This document shows, in pieces, positions 35,036 through 44,599 of a stretch of DNA of 64,000 bases. Below the pieces are notes generated by a model. It was not told where the DNA came from and made no database searches. It worked only from the letters and a program-made list of their open reading frames with translations. Both the position numbers and the translations under genes were made by a program. The DNA is from Methanospirillum hungatei JF-1 (GTDB taxonomy: Archaea > Halobacteriota > Methanomicrobia > Methanomicrobiales > Methanospirillaceae). Each line of letters starts with the position of its first letter. Within the stretch, counting starts at the first letter, position 1. The stretch covers positions 2,454,936-2,518,935 of the forward strand of contig NC_007796.1 of assembly GCF_000013445.1 (NCBI RefSeq), in the 5' to 3' direction.

Positions 35036-35749
35036 TAGTATCAATAATCGGGTATCCTGTATGATACCAATACATAGCCCGTTTTTCTGACCTATTTGAG
35101 CCGCAAGACGTGTGCAATGTCCGGTCGTGAGGAGAACCGGGATCCCGGCCATCAGGCATTTTCGGACGGTTTCAGAAGTTACGGTATGTGAACAGAGACA
35201 ATAGGTTGATGAGAAATCAATTTTTCCGATGAGTCCTGCGCCAATCATCCGGTCTGTCACCTGATCATCGCCGATATCCTGCCGGAACATGAGGCATTGA
35301 GGAGGCCGGTATAGAGCTGATACAACCAGGCCCGGTTGTCTCTCCTCATTGGCCATGAAATGAGCGATTGTGGGTGCAATGGTTGAAGCAGGGATGGTAA
35401 AGGTCCCAGTCAGAACAGGAAGTTTACCAGGATCGATATACGAGACAGCACCGCCGCATCCGGATAGAATTGTTTTTTTCGGGCCGGGGCTTGAGAATAT
35501 ATTTGTCGTGAGAACACTGGCACGGTTTTTTTCAACCCGTATTGACTCAATTTCATCGGCGGTTTTGATATACTGCTCAGTAAAGAGATAACCGGTCACA
35601 TATTCACGGATGTTTCCGGAACCAAGAAGAACTGTTGAGATATGCCTGCCATTGATGAATATCGCAACCGGTTCCTCATCACACAAAAGTGAAGCAGCAT
35701 CCTTCGGGGAACCGGACAGATGCTCTGATGAGAGATCAAGAATTTTCAT
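35009..35749 (-). CDS. Divergent FdhD paralogue
   Basis: The 246-residue protein is similar to the FdhD at 18.6 kb in layout and carries the same single Cys98 in ILSGCGGAVSY. It lacks the family's GRHNALDK: the region reads DIGDDQVTDRMIG. Near the C-terminus it has GIPVLLTTGHCTRLAAQ. Loss of that motif points to a changed partner or function. Its stop region overlaps the end of the desulfurase fusion by 27 bases, tail to tail, so the pair may interfere at the RNA level. It lies next to a SufS-like domain, as does the first FdhD. Confidence 0.85.
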   Translation of the reverse strand: MKILDLSSEHLSGSPKDAASLLCDEEPVAIFINGRHISTVLLGSGNIREYVTGYLFTEQYIKTADEIESIRVEKNRASVLTTNIFSSPGPKKTILSGCGGAVSYIDPGKLPVLTGTFTIPASTIAPTIAHFMANEERQPGLVVSALYRPPQCLMFRQDIGDDQVTDRMIGAGLIGKIDFSSTYCLCSHTVTSETVRKCLMAGIPVLLTTGHCTRLAAQIGQKNGLCIGIIQDTRLLILSRPERITW

Positions 35750-35807
35750 AGACGGATGGAACTTTAAGTAATCTGCATATTATATCCAGATAACAGAATA
35801 TAAACTC

Positions 35808-36338
35808 ATGGAGTACCAAATCATGGGTATGATCAGTCATTCCTGCCTTTCAAGGCTGATGTTTGGAATCATCGCCGTTCTTATCATCCTAATCTCCCTC
35901 TCGTCACCATCTGTTGGCATTTCTCATCCTGCCAATGTATCTGATCCCGATCTCCAAATCATTTCAATCAATATTCCACCGGAAGAAAGAACGGTGTATC
36001 CCGGAGTTACTATCCATCCGATCATAACAGTTTATAATAAAAACAACCAGACTGATATGAAAAATTCGATTCTGCTCTCTGCAACGCTTGGGCCGGCCAC
36101 CCTTCTTCAGAATAATACCTATCTGGATGCTCCGGGGGATGGAGAGAGCAGGGAGTACCGCATACCTTTTATGGTCCCGTTTATTCAGCCCGGAACATAC
36201 GCCCTGACTATCAGTGGAGAGCAGAAATTACGTGATGGAAACAAGGGGATCTTGTTTGGAAGTATGAAATCAAAAACGATGATAGAGGTGAAACAACCAA
36301 GACCAGAGACCGGGAAAAAGATGTGTAATTGCAGATAG
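35808..36338 (+). CDS. Secreted CARDB-like protein
   Basis: This 176-residue protein has a signal peptide or anchor (MFGIIAVLIILISLSS) and an Ig-like, CARDB-type domain with PEERTVYPGVTIHPIITVYNK and EYRIPFMVPFIQPGTYALTISG. It ends in MCNCR. Such domains build the extracellular faces of archaeal membrane proteins, including the three kinase-like proteins next door. It is convergent with the TPR protein (2 bases between stops), and may be part of the same signalling assembly. Starts at 35808, 35823 and 35829 are all possible. Confidence 0.65.
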   Translation: MEYQIMGMISHSCLSRLMFGIIAVLIILISLSSPSVGISHPANVSDPDLQIISINIPPEERTVYPGVTIHPIITVYNKNNQTDMKNSILLSATLGPATLLQNNTYLDAPGDGESREYRIPFMVPFIQPGTYALTISGEQKLRDGNKGILFGSMKSKTMIEVKQPRPETGKKMCNCR

Positions 36339-36339
36339 G

Positions 36340-37464
36340 TTATCTGAAAATTTTATCCCTGAAATAAAAAATACCAAAGATACCGAGAGCAGTGAGTATA
36401 TATAACTCCGGATGGCTGAATAGAAAAGAGAGATCCGACGTTTTATCCTGTTGATAGTATGTATACTCTCTCTTTAATCTCTCTAAAAGATTCGTCTGAT
36501 CCGGAGTGAGAGCTGATTTTGGGATAGAATCAAGAGTCTCTTTTGCTTTCGCCATCTTTCCCTGACGCATCCGTGCCTCAGCAAGACCCAGGGAAGCGTC
36601 AATATTTTTCGGATCGAACGAGAGGCTATTTTGAAACGATTCTTCTGCATGTCTATAGTCCTGTAATTTGGAATATAACTCGCCCATATAACTGTACACC
36701 AGAGGATCATTACCGGAAAATTTCAGCCCTTCAAGTTCCTGAATGGCTTTATCCGGCATATTCAGGGTAGAGAATGCACGAGACCTCTTCTTTCGAAGAC
36801 CATCAGACATTCCCGGATCTGTTTCATTTTGAAGGGAACGATTCCAGGCATCAAGCGCAGAATGAAAATCCCCTTTTGCCCGGTAGGCATCACCTGTTTT
36901 TCTGGAATAAGTAGGATTTCCGGGATCAATCTGTTCTGCAAGGAGATAAGATTGAAGAGCTGCATCATACTTTCCTGATTCCATGAACCGATCCCCTTCT
37001 CTTTCCAATTGCACAGGATCTGAAATGACCACGTATCCGGGATCAGATCCCTGATGGTGAGAGACTATGCTTTCACCGTTATTGGCATCAACCGGATATT
37101 TTATCCGCTCAGCACCAAACAACTCACGGACTTCTGATAAAGGAGGAGAAGATGAGTCATCACAGGCATCAGGATTGAGAAGGCATCTCCCGGTTTTAAA
37201 GGCATCTTCAGCCTCCATATCTCTCCCCATGTCAGCCAGGACTGTACCCTTCCAGAGCCATCCATAGGGCCAGGAAGGATCAGTCAGAACTACCGATTCA
37301 AATAACTGAAGAGCAGTGTCCCGATCACCGGAGTTATACATATCAACACCTTCGGCAAGTAATTTTTCAATTTCAGCGGGTGATGCAGAAGCCCCGGATA
37401 CGAGGAGAAAAATAATACAGAGAATCGAAAGAGTGACCGGTGAAACGTTCCCATTAAGAATCAT
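36340..37464 (-). CDS. Secreted TPR protein with C-terminal anchor
   Basis: The 374-residue protein has an N-terminal signal (LSILCIIFLLVSGASA), TPR units at about 30-100 and 160-330 (NSGDRDTALQLFESVVLTDP, DAALQSYLLAEQIDPGNP, RHAEESFQNSLSFDPKN) and a single membrane helix near the C-terminus (LYILTALGIFGIFYF). The TPRs face out of the cytoplasm if the signal is cleaved. It is the last gene of a four-gene operon, 6 bases after the third kinase-like gene, and may be a scaffold for them. Confidence 0.85.
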   Translation of the reverse strand: MILNGNVSPVTLSILCIIFLLVSGASASPAEIEKLLAEGVDMYNSGDRDTALQLFESVVLTDPSWPYGWLWKGTVLADMGRDMEAEDAFKTGRCLLNPDACDDSSSPPLSEVRELFGAERIKYPVDANNGESIVSHHQGSDPGYVVISDPVQLEREGDRFMESGKYDAALQSYLLAEQIDPGNPTYSRKTGDAYRAKGDFHSALDAWNRSLQNETDPGMSDGLRKKRSRAFSTLNMPDKAIQELEGLKFSGNDPLVYSYMGELYSKLQDYRHAEESFQNSLSFDPKNIDASLGLAEARMRQGKMAKAKETLDSIPKSALTPDQTNLLERLKREYTYYQQDKTSDLSFLFSHPELYILTALGIFGIFYFRDKIFR

Positions 37465-37470
37465 ATATCA

Positions 37471-39960
37471 TTATTTTTTAAATGTTTGTAACAAAGTATC
37501 AATTTCATGAATCATTTCCCGAATATCTCCATACCGTTCATTTTTATCAATATGCACGGATTTTTTAATAATCGGATCATACACTCCATAATCTGACCGA
37601 AAATGTGAGGGAAGTGAACTTATGCTTTCAAAACAATTGAGAACCTGTCCTGATAAAAGATAATAAAAGATCGCCCCTACCTGATAGATATCCGTCTTTT
37701 TACCAGGATTGCCAAATTTTTCAGGATTCCTCTGCTCAGGGGCAATAACCCAGCAATCATCAGGAATGCCAGACTGAATCAACGCAGAAGTATCAAACCC
37801 AGATATTTTCGGTTGTAATCCATCATCAAGAAAGATGACAGAGGGCTCAAGAAGGTAGTGTCGGACACCCTGTCGATGTATGTAATCAATCCCTTCTGCA
37901 AGCCCCCGAACAATACGAAGTGCAGCCCTCGCGGGTATGGGCACTTTCAGATCTGCCAGCGAATAGATCCTCTTTTTCGATTGTATTGCACCGGATGGAA
38001 GATCAAATTCCAGGAAATAAACAGGATCACGTTCCCAGAACTTGATCTGCATAATATTCATATGCTTAAGTGACCGCCACGCCTGTATCTGTAATTCAAC
38101 CTGAGAGGCAGGGATTACCCCGGAATCAAGAACCCTGACAGCAACTTCTATATTATCAGCAGCCCGGAGAGCCCGGTACATAATACCAAGCCTATCTGTT
38201 GAGATCAATGCAGATGGTTTGTAGATGGGCAGTAAAGAGTCTGGAAATCCTGTCAAAGAGGGAGAGAGAGATACCTGAGTGGCATTGCCTTCCTGTGCAT
38301 CCACCTTTCTCTTTACATCAGGCTCATGGTCACGTATGTCAGATGAATCCATGGTATTAACTTCTGAAGAAGAATCCATCTTCCTCTTAATCAGATCCCG
38401 ATACCGCTTGAGGGTACCATCATCATTCCCCAAATCGATCTGCTGGTTAAACCATTCCAGGGATTCTGAGTACTTTTTGGAGAAGAATAGAAATATCCCC
38501 TTATTGTAAGGGATCTTCACCGACAGCGGGAAGGAATATTCATTTTCAGTCAGGATACGTAATTTTTTGTATACCGATAGTTCATCCGAATCAGGAACGT
38601 CCATTACCAATTCGATACCCCGCTCTTCTCCTGATGCAAGAAGGATTGAATCTGCTTCAAGAGGAAAGGGATTATTATTTTTTATCTTGAGTATTGCAAT
38701 GATATTCCCTTTTTTCTGAATGAAGCGTTCAAAAAACCATGACAGATCGAGGTCTCTGGGCATGATACGATACTGAAGGTGAATTACCCGGCTTTTTTCT
38801 TTTCCGTTCCCATCAATATACGAAACCGCCTGGGATACCTCACAATCTCCGGGATCATCATCAAATATCTCCCGAAAAACAATCCTGCATACTCCGGGTT
38901 CAATCCGAATCGTATCAACAACAATTGGTTTTGTCCCCATGTTTGTAATTTTCAATTTGAGTGATTTTTTATCTCCCTGTTTAAATAGTCCTGCAACAGG
39001 GTCAAACCTCACATCATCAGATGATATTCTTCTTCGTGTTTCGATTGCAAAATCCCGGCCACTCTCCTTCTGAACAGAGGAGGGAAGGACATGTGAAACC
39101 ACGAATTTTATCCTTTTGATCTCACCAGAAATAACCACAATCGAAATTACCGCTACCGTCGTCAGCGTAATAATTACCCCGAGGATGATGAAAAAATTAG
39201 ATAAGATCAAAGTCAGGACGGGATTGGAGTTTTCCAGTAAGAGTGATTCTTTTGTTTCAATCAAAACCCCTGACTTTTCCGGACTATAGGTGATTGAATG
39301 GATGGAATTCGGTTTTACCTCGATATCGCTCTCCATCACACCTTCTTTTCCTTTAACCACAACATGATGAATGCCCACTGGAATATGAGGAAGAGTTAAC
39401 GGGGTCAGACCTGCAGGCATACCATCAAGTTCAACAGGTACATGAAGTGGCCCTGCAGTAACCTGTATACTACCGGAATTCTGATCATTATGTGGCAATC
39501 CCGTGGTAATTTCCATTGAGAGGAACACTGGATCTGAAATCCTGTTCGTTTTCCCGCTTGGTAACAATCGAACAACAGCAAAGGCGAGTTTTACCTGACC
39601 GACATTATGCGCTGATATGAGAAAAGGGAACTGGTAACTCTGCCCGGTATGAACCCGGGATCCTTTCGGTAACAGTTGTAACGGTGGATCAACGGTGATA
39701 AGGTTTGAATCCCCAGAATATTCGACACCTATCTTTTCAACATCATGTTCCCAGGCAGTCATACCCGTATTACGAAACTCAACCATGTATTGGCCATTCT
39801 GACCTGGATACATTACATCAGGAATACTGTCTGAAGAATACTCTCCGCCCTGAAACGTAATACCAGATATTGAACCCTGATCAACACAACAGACAGGGGT
39901 AATAATTAAAAAAGATATAAAAATGAAGAACAATAGAATAAAAAACGAATGGGAACTCAT
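37471..39960 (-). CDS. Membrane-anchored PEGA protein with degenerate kinase-like domain (paralogue 1)
   Basis: The 829-residue protein has a signal peptide; a repeated extracellular domain (SDSIPDVMYPGQ, FRNTGMTAWE); a PEGA domain (GSIQVTAGPLHVPVELDG); a membrane helix near 250-275; an Ig-like and helical cytoplasmic part; and a kinase-fold domain (about 600-829). APEQRNPEKFG and TDIYQVGAIFYYLLSG are kinase-typical, but HRD is replaced by HYL (701-703), DFG by GFD (721-723), and the beta-3 Lys by Arg (VAVRVL). It is predicted to be catalytically inactive. It overlaps paralogue 2 by 4 bases. Confidence 0.85.
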   Translation of the reverse strand: MSSHSFFILLFFIFISFLIITPVCCVDQGSISGITFQGGEYSSDSIPDVMYPGQNGQYMVEFRNTGMTAWEHDVEKIGVEYSGDSNLITVDPPLQLLPKGSRVHTGQSYQFPFLISAHNVGQVKLAFAVVRLLPSGKTNRISDPVFLSMEITTGLPHNDQNSGSIQVTAGPLHVPVELDGMPAGLTPLTLPHIPVGIHHVVVKGKEGVMESDIEVKPNSIHSITYSPEKSGVLIETKESLLLENSNPVLTLILSNFFIILGVIITLTTVAVISIVVISGEIKRIKFVVSHVLPSSVQKESGRDFAIETRRRISSDDVRFDPVAGLFKQGDKKSLKLKITNMGTKPIVVDTIRIEPGVCRIVFREIFDDDPGDCEVSQAVSYIDGNGKEKSRVIHLQYRIMPRDLDLSWFFERFIQKKGNIIAILKIKNNNPFPLEADSILLASGEERGIELVMDVPDSDELSVYKKLRILTENEYSFPLSVKIPYNKGIFLFFSKKYSESLEWFNQQIDLGNDDGTLKRYRDLIKRKMDSSSEVNTMDSSDIRDHEPDVKRKVDAQEGNATQVSLSPSLTGFPDSLLPIYKPSALISTDRLGIMYRALRAADNIEVAVRVLDSGVIPASQVELQIQAWRSLKHMNIMQIKFWERDPVYFLEFDLPSGAIQSKKRIYSLADLKVPIPARAALRIVRGLAEGIDYIHRQGVRHYLLEPSVIFLDDGLQPKISGFDTSALIQSGIPDDCWVIAPEQRNPEKFGNPGKKTDIYQVGAIFYYLLSGQVLNCFESISSLPSHFRSDYGVYDPIIKKSVHIDKNERYGDIREMIHEIDTLLQTFKK

Positions 39961-42452
39961 GCATCATCACCGGATAGTGCCATACCTTCTTTTATATAAA
40001 AATCAGGTATTATTCCCTTCAGATCATCTAAAAATGCCTCAACTGAAGCATACCGATCCTTTTTAAAACGGGCTGTAAGTTTCTTTAACAATGGAATATA
40101 CAATTCAAAAGAGGGATCAGAAGTCACATTATCCATTGTCATTGAAATAATCTCATCCGCAGATTCTCCCTTTTCCATTATCCGGCCGGTCATCAGCCAG
40201 AGCCATATTACTCCCAATTGGTATATATCCGTTCTTTTTCCGGGTTTGCCAAAAAAGGAAGGGTCCACCTGTTCTGGTGCACAGACAAAAAATTCCTCAA
40301 CCCCGCCTCCTCCCGCACTTCGAAGTGATTCACGGATAAGACCAGATATTTTAGGATTCAATGGCTCATCCAGAAGAATATATTTTGGTGAGAGATGGTA
40401 ATGACGGACACCTTGCCGGTGAAGATATGCAAGCCCTTCTGCAATCTTTTCAATCAGCAGGGAAGAGACATGATTGGGGAGCGGGACTGGTAAATCTGAT
40501 ACCCTCATATATTGTTTATCTTCATACCACCCTCCGGAGACAAATTCAAGTTCCAGCATAACAACCGGATAAAATTCTGCTTTATACATCCGGAGCACAT
40601 AGGGATGACGAAGTTGATAGAGAAGAGAGATTTCAGTGAATAACGATGAGCCGATTTTTTCAATGGTTCGGGGAATTTTAAGAGCACGTAAATCACCGGT
40701 GTCATTTTTCCGGACCAGGATTACCGTAGCAAACGGATCATCTCCCAGAACACGGATAGGAGTATACCGGTCAGATAATTCATCAGGATATCCGGAAATT
40801 TTAATTACAGCATCTGAACCAGCTTTGTCCTTTTTTCGTGCTGCTTTATCCTGAATTTGATTCAGAGCATTCAGGGCAGCTTCATGTTCAGGATCCAAGA
40901 CCAGGATCTCTTGCAAAACTGACTGTGCCTCTTCTTCCAGACCCCAATTTAAAAGGATTTGAGCCTGTTGAAATAATCCGTCAACATTGTCCGGGTGTGT
41001 CACCAGTAATGCTCTAAAATACTCATATGCCTTTTCAACCACTCCCCGTGCAAGTAACGCAATCCCCCGGTTATATGGGATAATAATATTTTTAAAGAAC
41101 TCTGAACCCTCTGCAAAAATACGAAGTGAAATAATTGTATCAGGTTCATCATTCGTTGGTTCACTGATTTCAACAGGTACTATCCCGAATCCACCAGGAC
41201 TGATAGTGTGATCCTCTACCGATACCGGAACAGAAGAATGATTTGATACTCCAATGCTCGCTGTTGCAGAACCGGGCCGGGTTGTTAAATCCCGAAACTG
41301 GAAATCCACATCATCTTTTATAGTATCTGGTTTTGTTGGTTTTGAGGAGGGTTTCGGTTTTGAGGAATCTTTAGTAGAATTTTTCTTTTCAATTCCTTTT
41401 GAGGATTTTTTTCTTGAAATATGACCGGTTCCAGATCGATCAGATACTTTGCCATATACGCCATGAGAGATATCAGATGATGATGACAATCCTTCAAATA
41501 ATGGTTTTTTGCTATGTATTTTATCCAGTAGATCTTTTTCTTTTTTTGACCGCTCTTTTTCAGGGTCCTCTTCATCCTCCTTATCTTCTTTTTTCTTTCT
41601 ATCCTTTTCGGTTCGGTTTCGTTTTCTCAGTCCATACATACCAACACCGATACACGCAAGAAGGATCAATGAAATTATAATTATCAATGGAACATTCACT
41701 TCAATATATCCGATAAGGGTCCCGTCAGATACCGGCCCTGCCCTTTTCTTTGTAACAACCGGGATTTTTTCATCACCTCTCACGAGAAGACGTGTCATAA
41801 CTCCCCGTTCCACATCAACCGAAAACGTTCGCTCAAAGGTATCATTCTTTACCCGTATCATATACTGACCTGGTTTCACATCAGCAATTATCGCAGGGAC
41901 ATTTCCCATAAATGCTGAATCAAGGTAAACATCCAGATCCAGTACCGGGCTTTCTACAAAGATCGACCCATTTACCGGTGATGAGATCCCGTCGGTTGGG
42001 ACAATAGTCACATGCTTTACAAACACTTCGGTTATCTTCTGGTCACCGGTTGCTGACCGCATGACAACCGAGAAGGAGAGATCATAAGAACCCGGAGTCC
42101 CCACCGGGAGGAGGGTAAATCCAAAAGTTGCATGTTTACCGGGGGTAATATTCAGATCACGGGAGATCTCCACAAAAGAGGGGACAGCAGTAACTTTTGT
42201 CATATCACCTTCATAGAGGAGGCCAATCCGCCTCATTTCATCCTGCCAGCTGACAAGACCAGTGTTCCGGAATGTAACCAGAACAGGATATGAATGACCT
42301 GGGAGTAAGGTATCGGGGATGGTATCTGATATGTACGAAGGTCCAAAGCCGGGAGATATCACCCACTGTTCTTGTGCATAAACCGGGGATAATATCACTG
42401 AAATGACAAGGAGAATGAATAGTATGATAGGGACCATTCGTACCAGGCTCAA
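39957..42452 (-). CDS. Membrane-anchored PEGA protein with degenerate kinase-like domain (paralogue 2)
   Basis: The 831-residue protein has a signal peptide, the shared outer domain (SDTIPDTLLPGHSYPV, FRNTGLVSWQ), a PEGA domain (GSIFVESPVLDLDVYLDS), a membrane helix (VPLIIIISLILLACIGVGMY), a long charged Lys/Glu linker and an SSKPKPSSKP stretch, TPR units (EKAYEYFRALLVTHPDN) and a C-terminal kinase fold. Lys592 (RALKIP) and a helix-C Glu are kept, but HRD is HYH (684-686) and DFG is GLI (704-706). APEQVDPSFFG and TDIYQLGVIWLWLMTG remain. It is probably a pseudokinase that may still bind nucleotide. It overlaps paralogue 1 by 4 bases. Confidence 0.87.
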   Translation of the reverse strand: MSLVRMVPIILFILLVISVILSPVYAQEQWVISPGFGPSYISDTIPDTLLPGHSYPVLVTFRNTGLVSWQDEMRRIGLLYEGDMTKVTAVPSFVEISRDLNITPGKHATFGFTLLPVGTPGSYDLSFSVVMRSATGDQKITEVFVKHVTIVPTDGISSPVNGSIFVESPVLDLDVYLDSAFMGNVPAIIADVKPGQYMIRVKNDTFERTFSVDVERGVMTRLLVRGDEKIPVVTKKRAGPVSDGTLIGYIEVNVPLIIIISLILLACIGVGMYGLRKRNRTEKDRKKKEDKEDEEDPEKERSKKEKDLLDKIHSKKPLFEGLSSSSDISHGVYGKVSDRSGTGHISRKKSSKGIEKKNSTKDSSKPKPSSKPTKPDTIKDDVDFQFRDLTTRPGSATASIGVSNHSSVPVSVEDHTISPGGFGIVPVEISEPTNDEPDTIISLRIFAEGSEFFKNIIIPYNRGIALLARGVVEKAYEYFRALLVTHPDNVDGLFQQAQILLNWGLEEEAQSVLQEILVLDPEHEAALNALNQIQDKAARKKDKAGSDAVIKISGYPDELSDRYTPIRVLGDDPFATVILVRKNDTGDLRALKIPRTIEKIGSSLFTEISLLYQLRHPYVLRMYKAEFYPVVMLELEFVSGGWYEDKQYMRVSDLPVPLPNHVSSLLIEKIAEGLAYLHRQGVRHYHLSPKYILLDEPLNPKISGLIRESLRSAGGGGVEEFFVCAPEQVDPSFFGKPGKRTDIYQLGVIWLWLMTGRIMEKGESADEIISMTMDNVTSDPSFELYIPLLKKLTARFKKDRYASVEAFLDDLKGIIPDFYIKEGMALSGDDA

Positions 42453-42490
42453 AGAATCAGATATACGTACAGCCTATTTATACTACCGGT

Positions 42491-44536
42491 TTAGGCCTTT
42501 CTGACGCTATCGAGATCTTTGATAAATTCATCCATCAGATAATACCGACCGGATTTTTTTCGTGATAACATCCGCACAATGATAGGATCATACTTCTCAA
42601 GACTTTTCCTGAAAGCGGATGGTAAAATCAGTTCATCTGCATGATCCTCAAACGTTCCTTCATGCCCTGATTTTTGAAATGCTTCAGGACTATACGGGAG
42701 ATACCCGGTCAGAAGTTCATAAAAAATTACTCCCAACTGGTAGATATCCGTTCTTCGCCCGGGATTTCCATACTTTTGTTCATCCCTCTGCTCAGGTGTA
42801 ATAAATGCCGCGGTAGCCCCTCTGACATCAGAATCCTTAACAGAAAATCCGAGTTCATTCCTTCCCCTGGCAAAACCGGAGACCTTTGCGCGAAGTTTTG
42901 GGGTCAGGAGAATATCTCCGGACTGGAGATGATAATGCCTGACACCAACATCATGGGCATATTTCAACCCTTCTGCGATATCACGGACAAGGGATACGGC
43001 ATATTGTTCCCGGATAGGTTTTGGAAGACCGTTCAGGGATGTATGAACCATCCCCTTGTATGATACCCCGTCAAGGTACTCATTTTCAAGATAGGACATA
43101 TCATCCAGAAATTCAGATTTGAAAAGATGCACAATGTTCGGATGACGAAGGGATCGCCAGACCGCTGACTCTTTCTGAAGAATCTCACTCCCAGGCTGTT
43201 TTGAGTGTCCAACCTTGAGTGCCCGGACATCACCGCTTTCTTTTTTCCTCACCTTATAGACACGGGCATAGGTATCATCCCCGGCAACACCCAGTGGTTC
43301 ATACCGGTCCCGAAGAGCGTGGGGGAACCCATATATCCCTTCAATCTCCCGTCCTTCCTGGTCAGGGTCCTCGACATCTGGCAATGATTCATCTTCTTCA
43401 GTCTCTATGGGCTTTCTTTCAGAACTCTCCCCATCACGCCGGATTTTTCGATCACGGACACTTTTCCGGGTTCCTGATTCTGAACCGGCAGTTTTTCCTT
43501 GTTCCCGTCTGCGATCACCATCAGCACCACCTGATGCATCCGCACCACCACCGGTACTTTCTCCTCTCCCATCTTTACTTAATCCCCTCTGGAATCTGCT
43601 CTTCCCATCAGCGTATGGAGCGAGCAGAATGAGGGGCCTTGTATACCGTCTTACCGGATGGTGCTCAGGAATTCTCTTCGTATCCATCATGATGACCTGA
43701 AATCCGAAAAACAGAATGATGATGCTGATGATGATGAGAGAAATATTATCAAGGAGCCATCCAAGCGGGGTAAACTTCAGGAGTTGCTCAGTTGATACCA
43801 CTGGTTTTTCAGATGTAGTCAGATCAACGGTAACTCTGCTGACTGATCCTGGTTCAACCCGTACCTGCGCCCATTTTCGGCCATAATCTGGATGAGAGAC
43901 GGTAATCTCATACTGAGCAGGGTTCAGATCAGGCAACGTGAGAGGAGTTTTCCCTTTCTCTTCACTGCCCATACTGACCATGGCTCCGGTTGGGTTAGAT
44001 TGAATAATAATTGAACCCACATTCCCGGATGAGACCCCCTCTTTTGGGATAACAATGATCTTTTTGGTAAAACCATTCGGAAAAGGCGTATATTTATCCT
44101 CACCCTTTCTTGTTGACATTGAAAAACTGAGCTCATATTCACCAGGTTTATCCGGAGGGGTCAGAACAAAGGGAAATGAGATCTCTTCCTGTGTTGCTAC
44201 TTTCATCCCAGCTGGAATAGGAGAGAAAACCGGGTCCACGGTGATGGATGACTGTAATCCCTGGTAGAGGAGACCGAATTTTTCAACCCCCCATTCCCAT
44301 GAGACCATCCCGTTATTCTGAAATGAGATTACCACCGGATATGATGAACCGGCCTCAAGTGAGGATGGTATGGTGTCTGATACATAATCTCCTTTATAAT
44401 AACCGACACCCGATGTCCCGCCCATACCAAAGAGATCATCCGCAGCATACACACCTGGAACCATGAAAACCAGAAGAGTAAGAAAGATGGGGCCAGCCAT
44501 ACTCATATTCATCCAATTCTGGTTTGTTCCACTCAT
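42491..44536 (-). CDS. Membrane-anchored PEGA protein with degenerate kinase-like domain (paralogue 3)
   Basis: The 681-residue protein is the first gene of the operon. It has a signal peptide, the shared outer domain (SDTIPSSLEAGSSYPV, FQNNGMVSWE), a PEGA domain (GSIIIQSNPTGAMVSMGS), a membrane helix (ISLIIISIIILFFGFQVI), a Ser/Glu/Asp-rich linker and a kinase fold. Lys441 (RALKVG) and the helix-C Glu (QKESAVWRSLRH) are present. The catalytic loop reads HYH (534-536) and DFG is GFA (554-556). ITPEQRDEQKYG and TDIYQLGVIFYELLTGYLPY are conserved. It lacks TPRs, unlike paralogue 2. A 38-base gap separates it from paralogue 2. Confidence 0.87.
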   Translation of the reverse strand: MSGTNQNWMNMSMAGPIFLTLLVFMVPGVYAADDLFGMGGTSGVGYYKGDYVSDTIPSSLEAGSSYPVVISFQNNGMVSWEWGVEKFGLLYQGLQSSITVDPVFSPIPAGMKVATQEEISFPFVLTPPDKPGEYELSFSMSTRKGEDKYTPFPNGFTKKIIVIPKEGVSSGNVGSIIIQSNPTGAMVSMGSEEKGKTPLTLPDLNPAQYEITVSHPDYGRKWAQVRVEPGSVSRVTVDLTTSEKPVVSTEQLLKFTPLGWLLDNISLIIISIIILFFGFQVIMMDTKRIPEHHPVRRYTRPLILLAPYADGKSRFQRGLSKDGRGESTGGGADASGGADGDRRREQGKTAGSESGTRKSVRDRKIRRDGESSERKPIETEEDESLPDVEDPDQEGREIEGIYGFPHALRDRYEPLGVAGDDTYARVYKVRKKESGDVRALKVGHSKQPGSEILQKESAVWRSLRHPNIVHLFKSEFLDDMSYLENEYLDGVSYKGMVHTSLNGLPKPIREQYAVSLVRDIAEGLKYAHDVGVRHYHLQSGDILLTPKLRAKVSGFARGRNELGFSVKDSDVRGATAAFITPEQRDEQKYGNPGRRTDIYQLGVIFYELLTGYLPYSPEAFQKSGHEGTFEDHADELILPSAFRKSLEKYDPIIVRMLSRKKSGRYYLMDEFIKDLDSVRKA

Positions 44537-44599
44537 ACCAGGTACTCCGTGTATAGTCCGGGGAAATGTATAAACAATTCTTAGACCTATGATTCAAAA

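Noticed and set aside
41300-41620. Low-complexity Lys/Glu/Ser tract as a repeat array or CRISPR
   Set aside because: It encodes the charged linker of paralogue 2 and has no regular repeat-spacer pattern. No CRISPR array was seen in the window.
37471-44536. Active Ser/Thr kinase annotation for the three PEGA proteins
   Set aside because: The HRD and DFG motifs are replaced in all three, so an active-kinase call is not supported by sequence.
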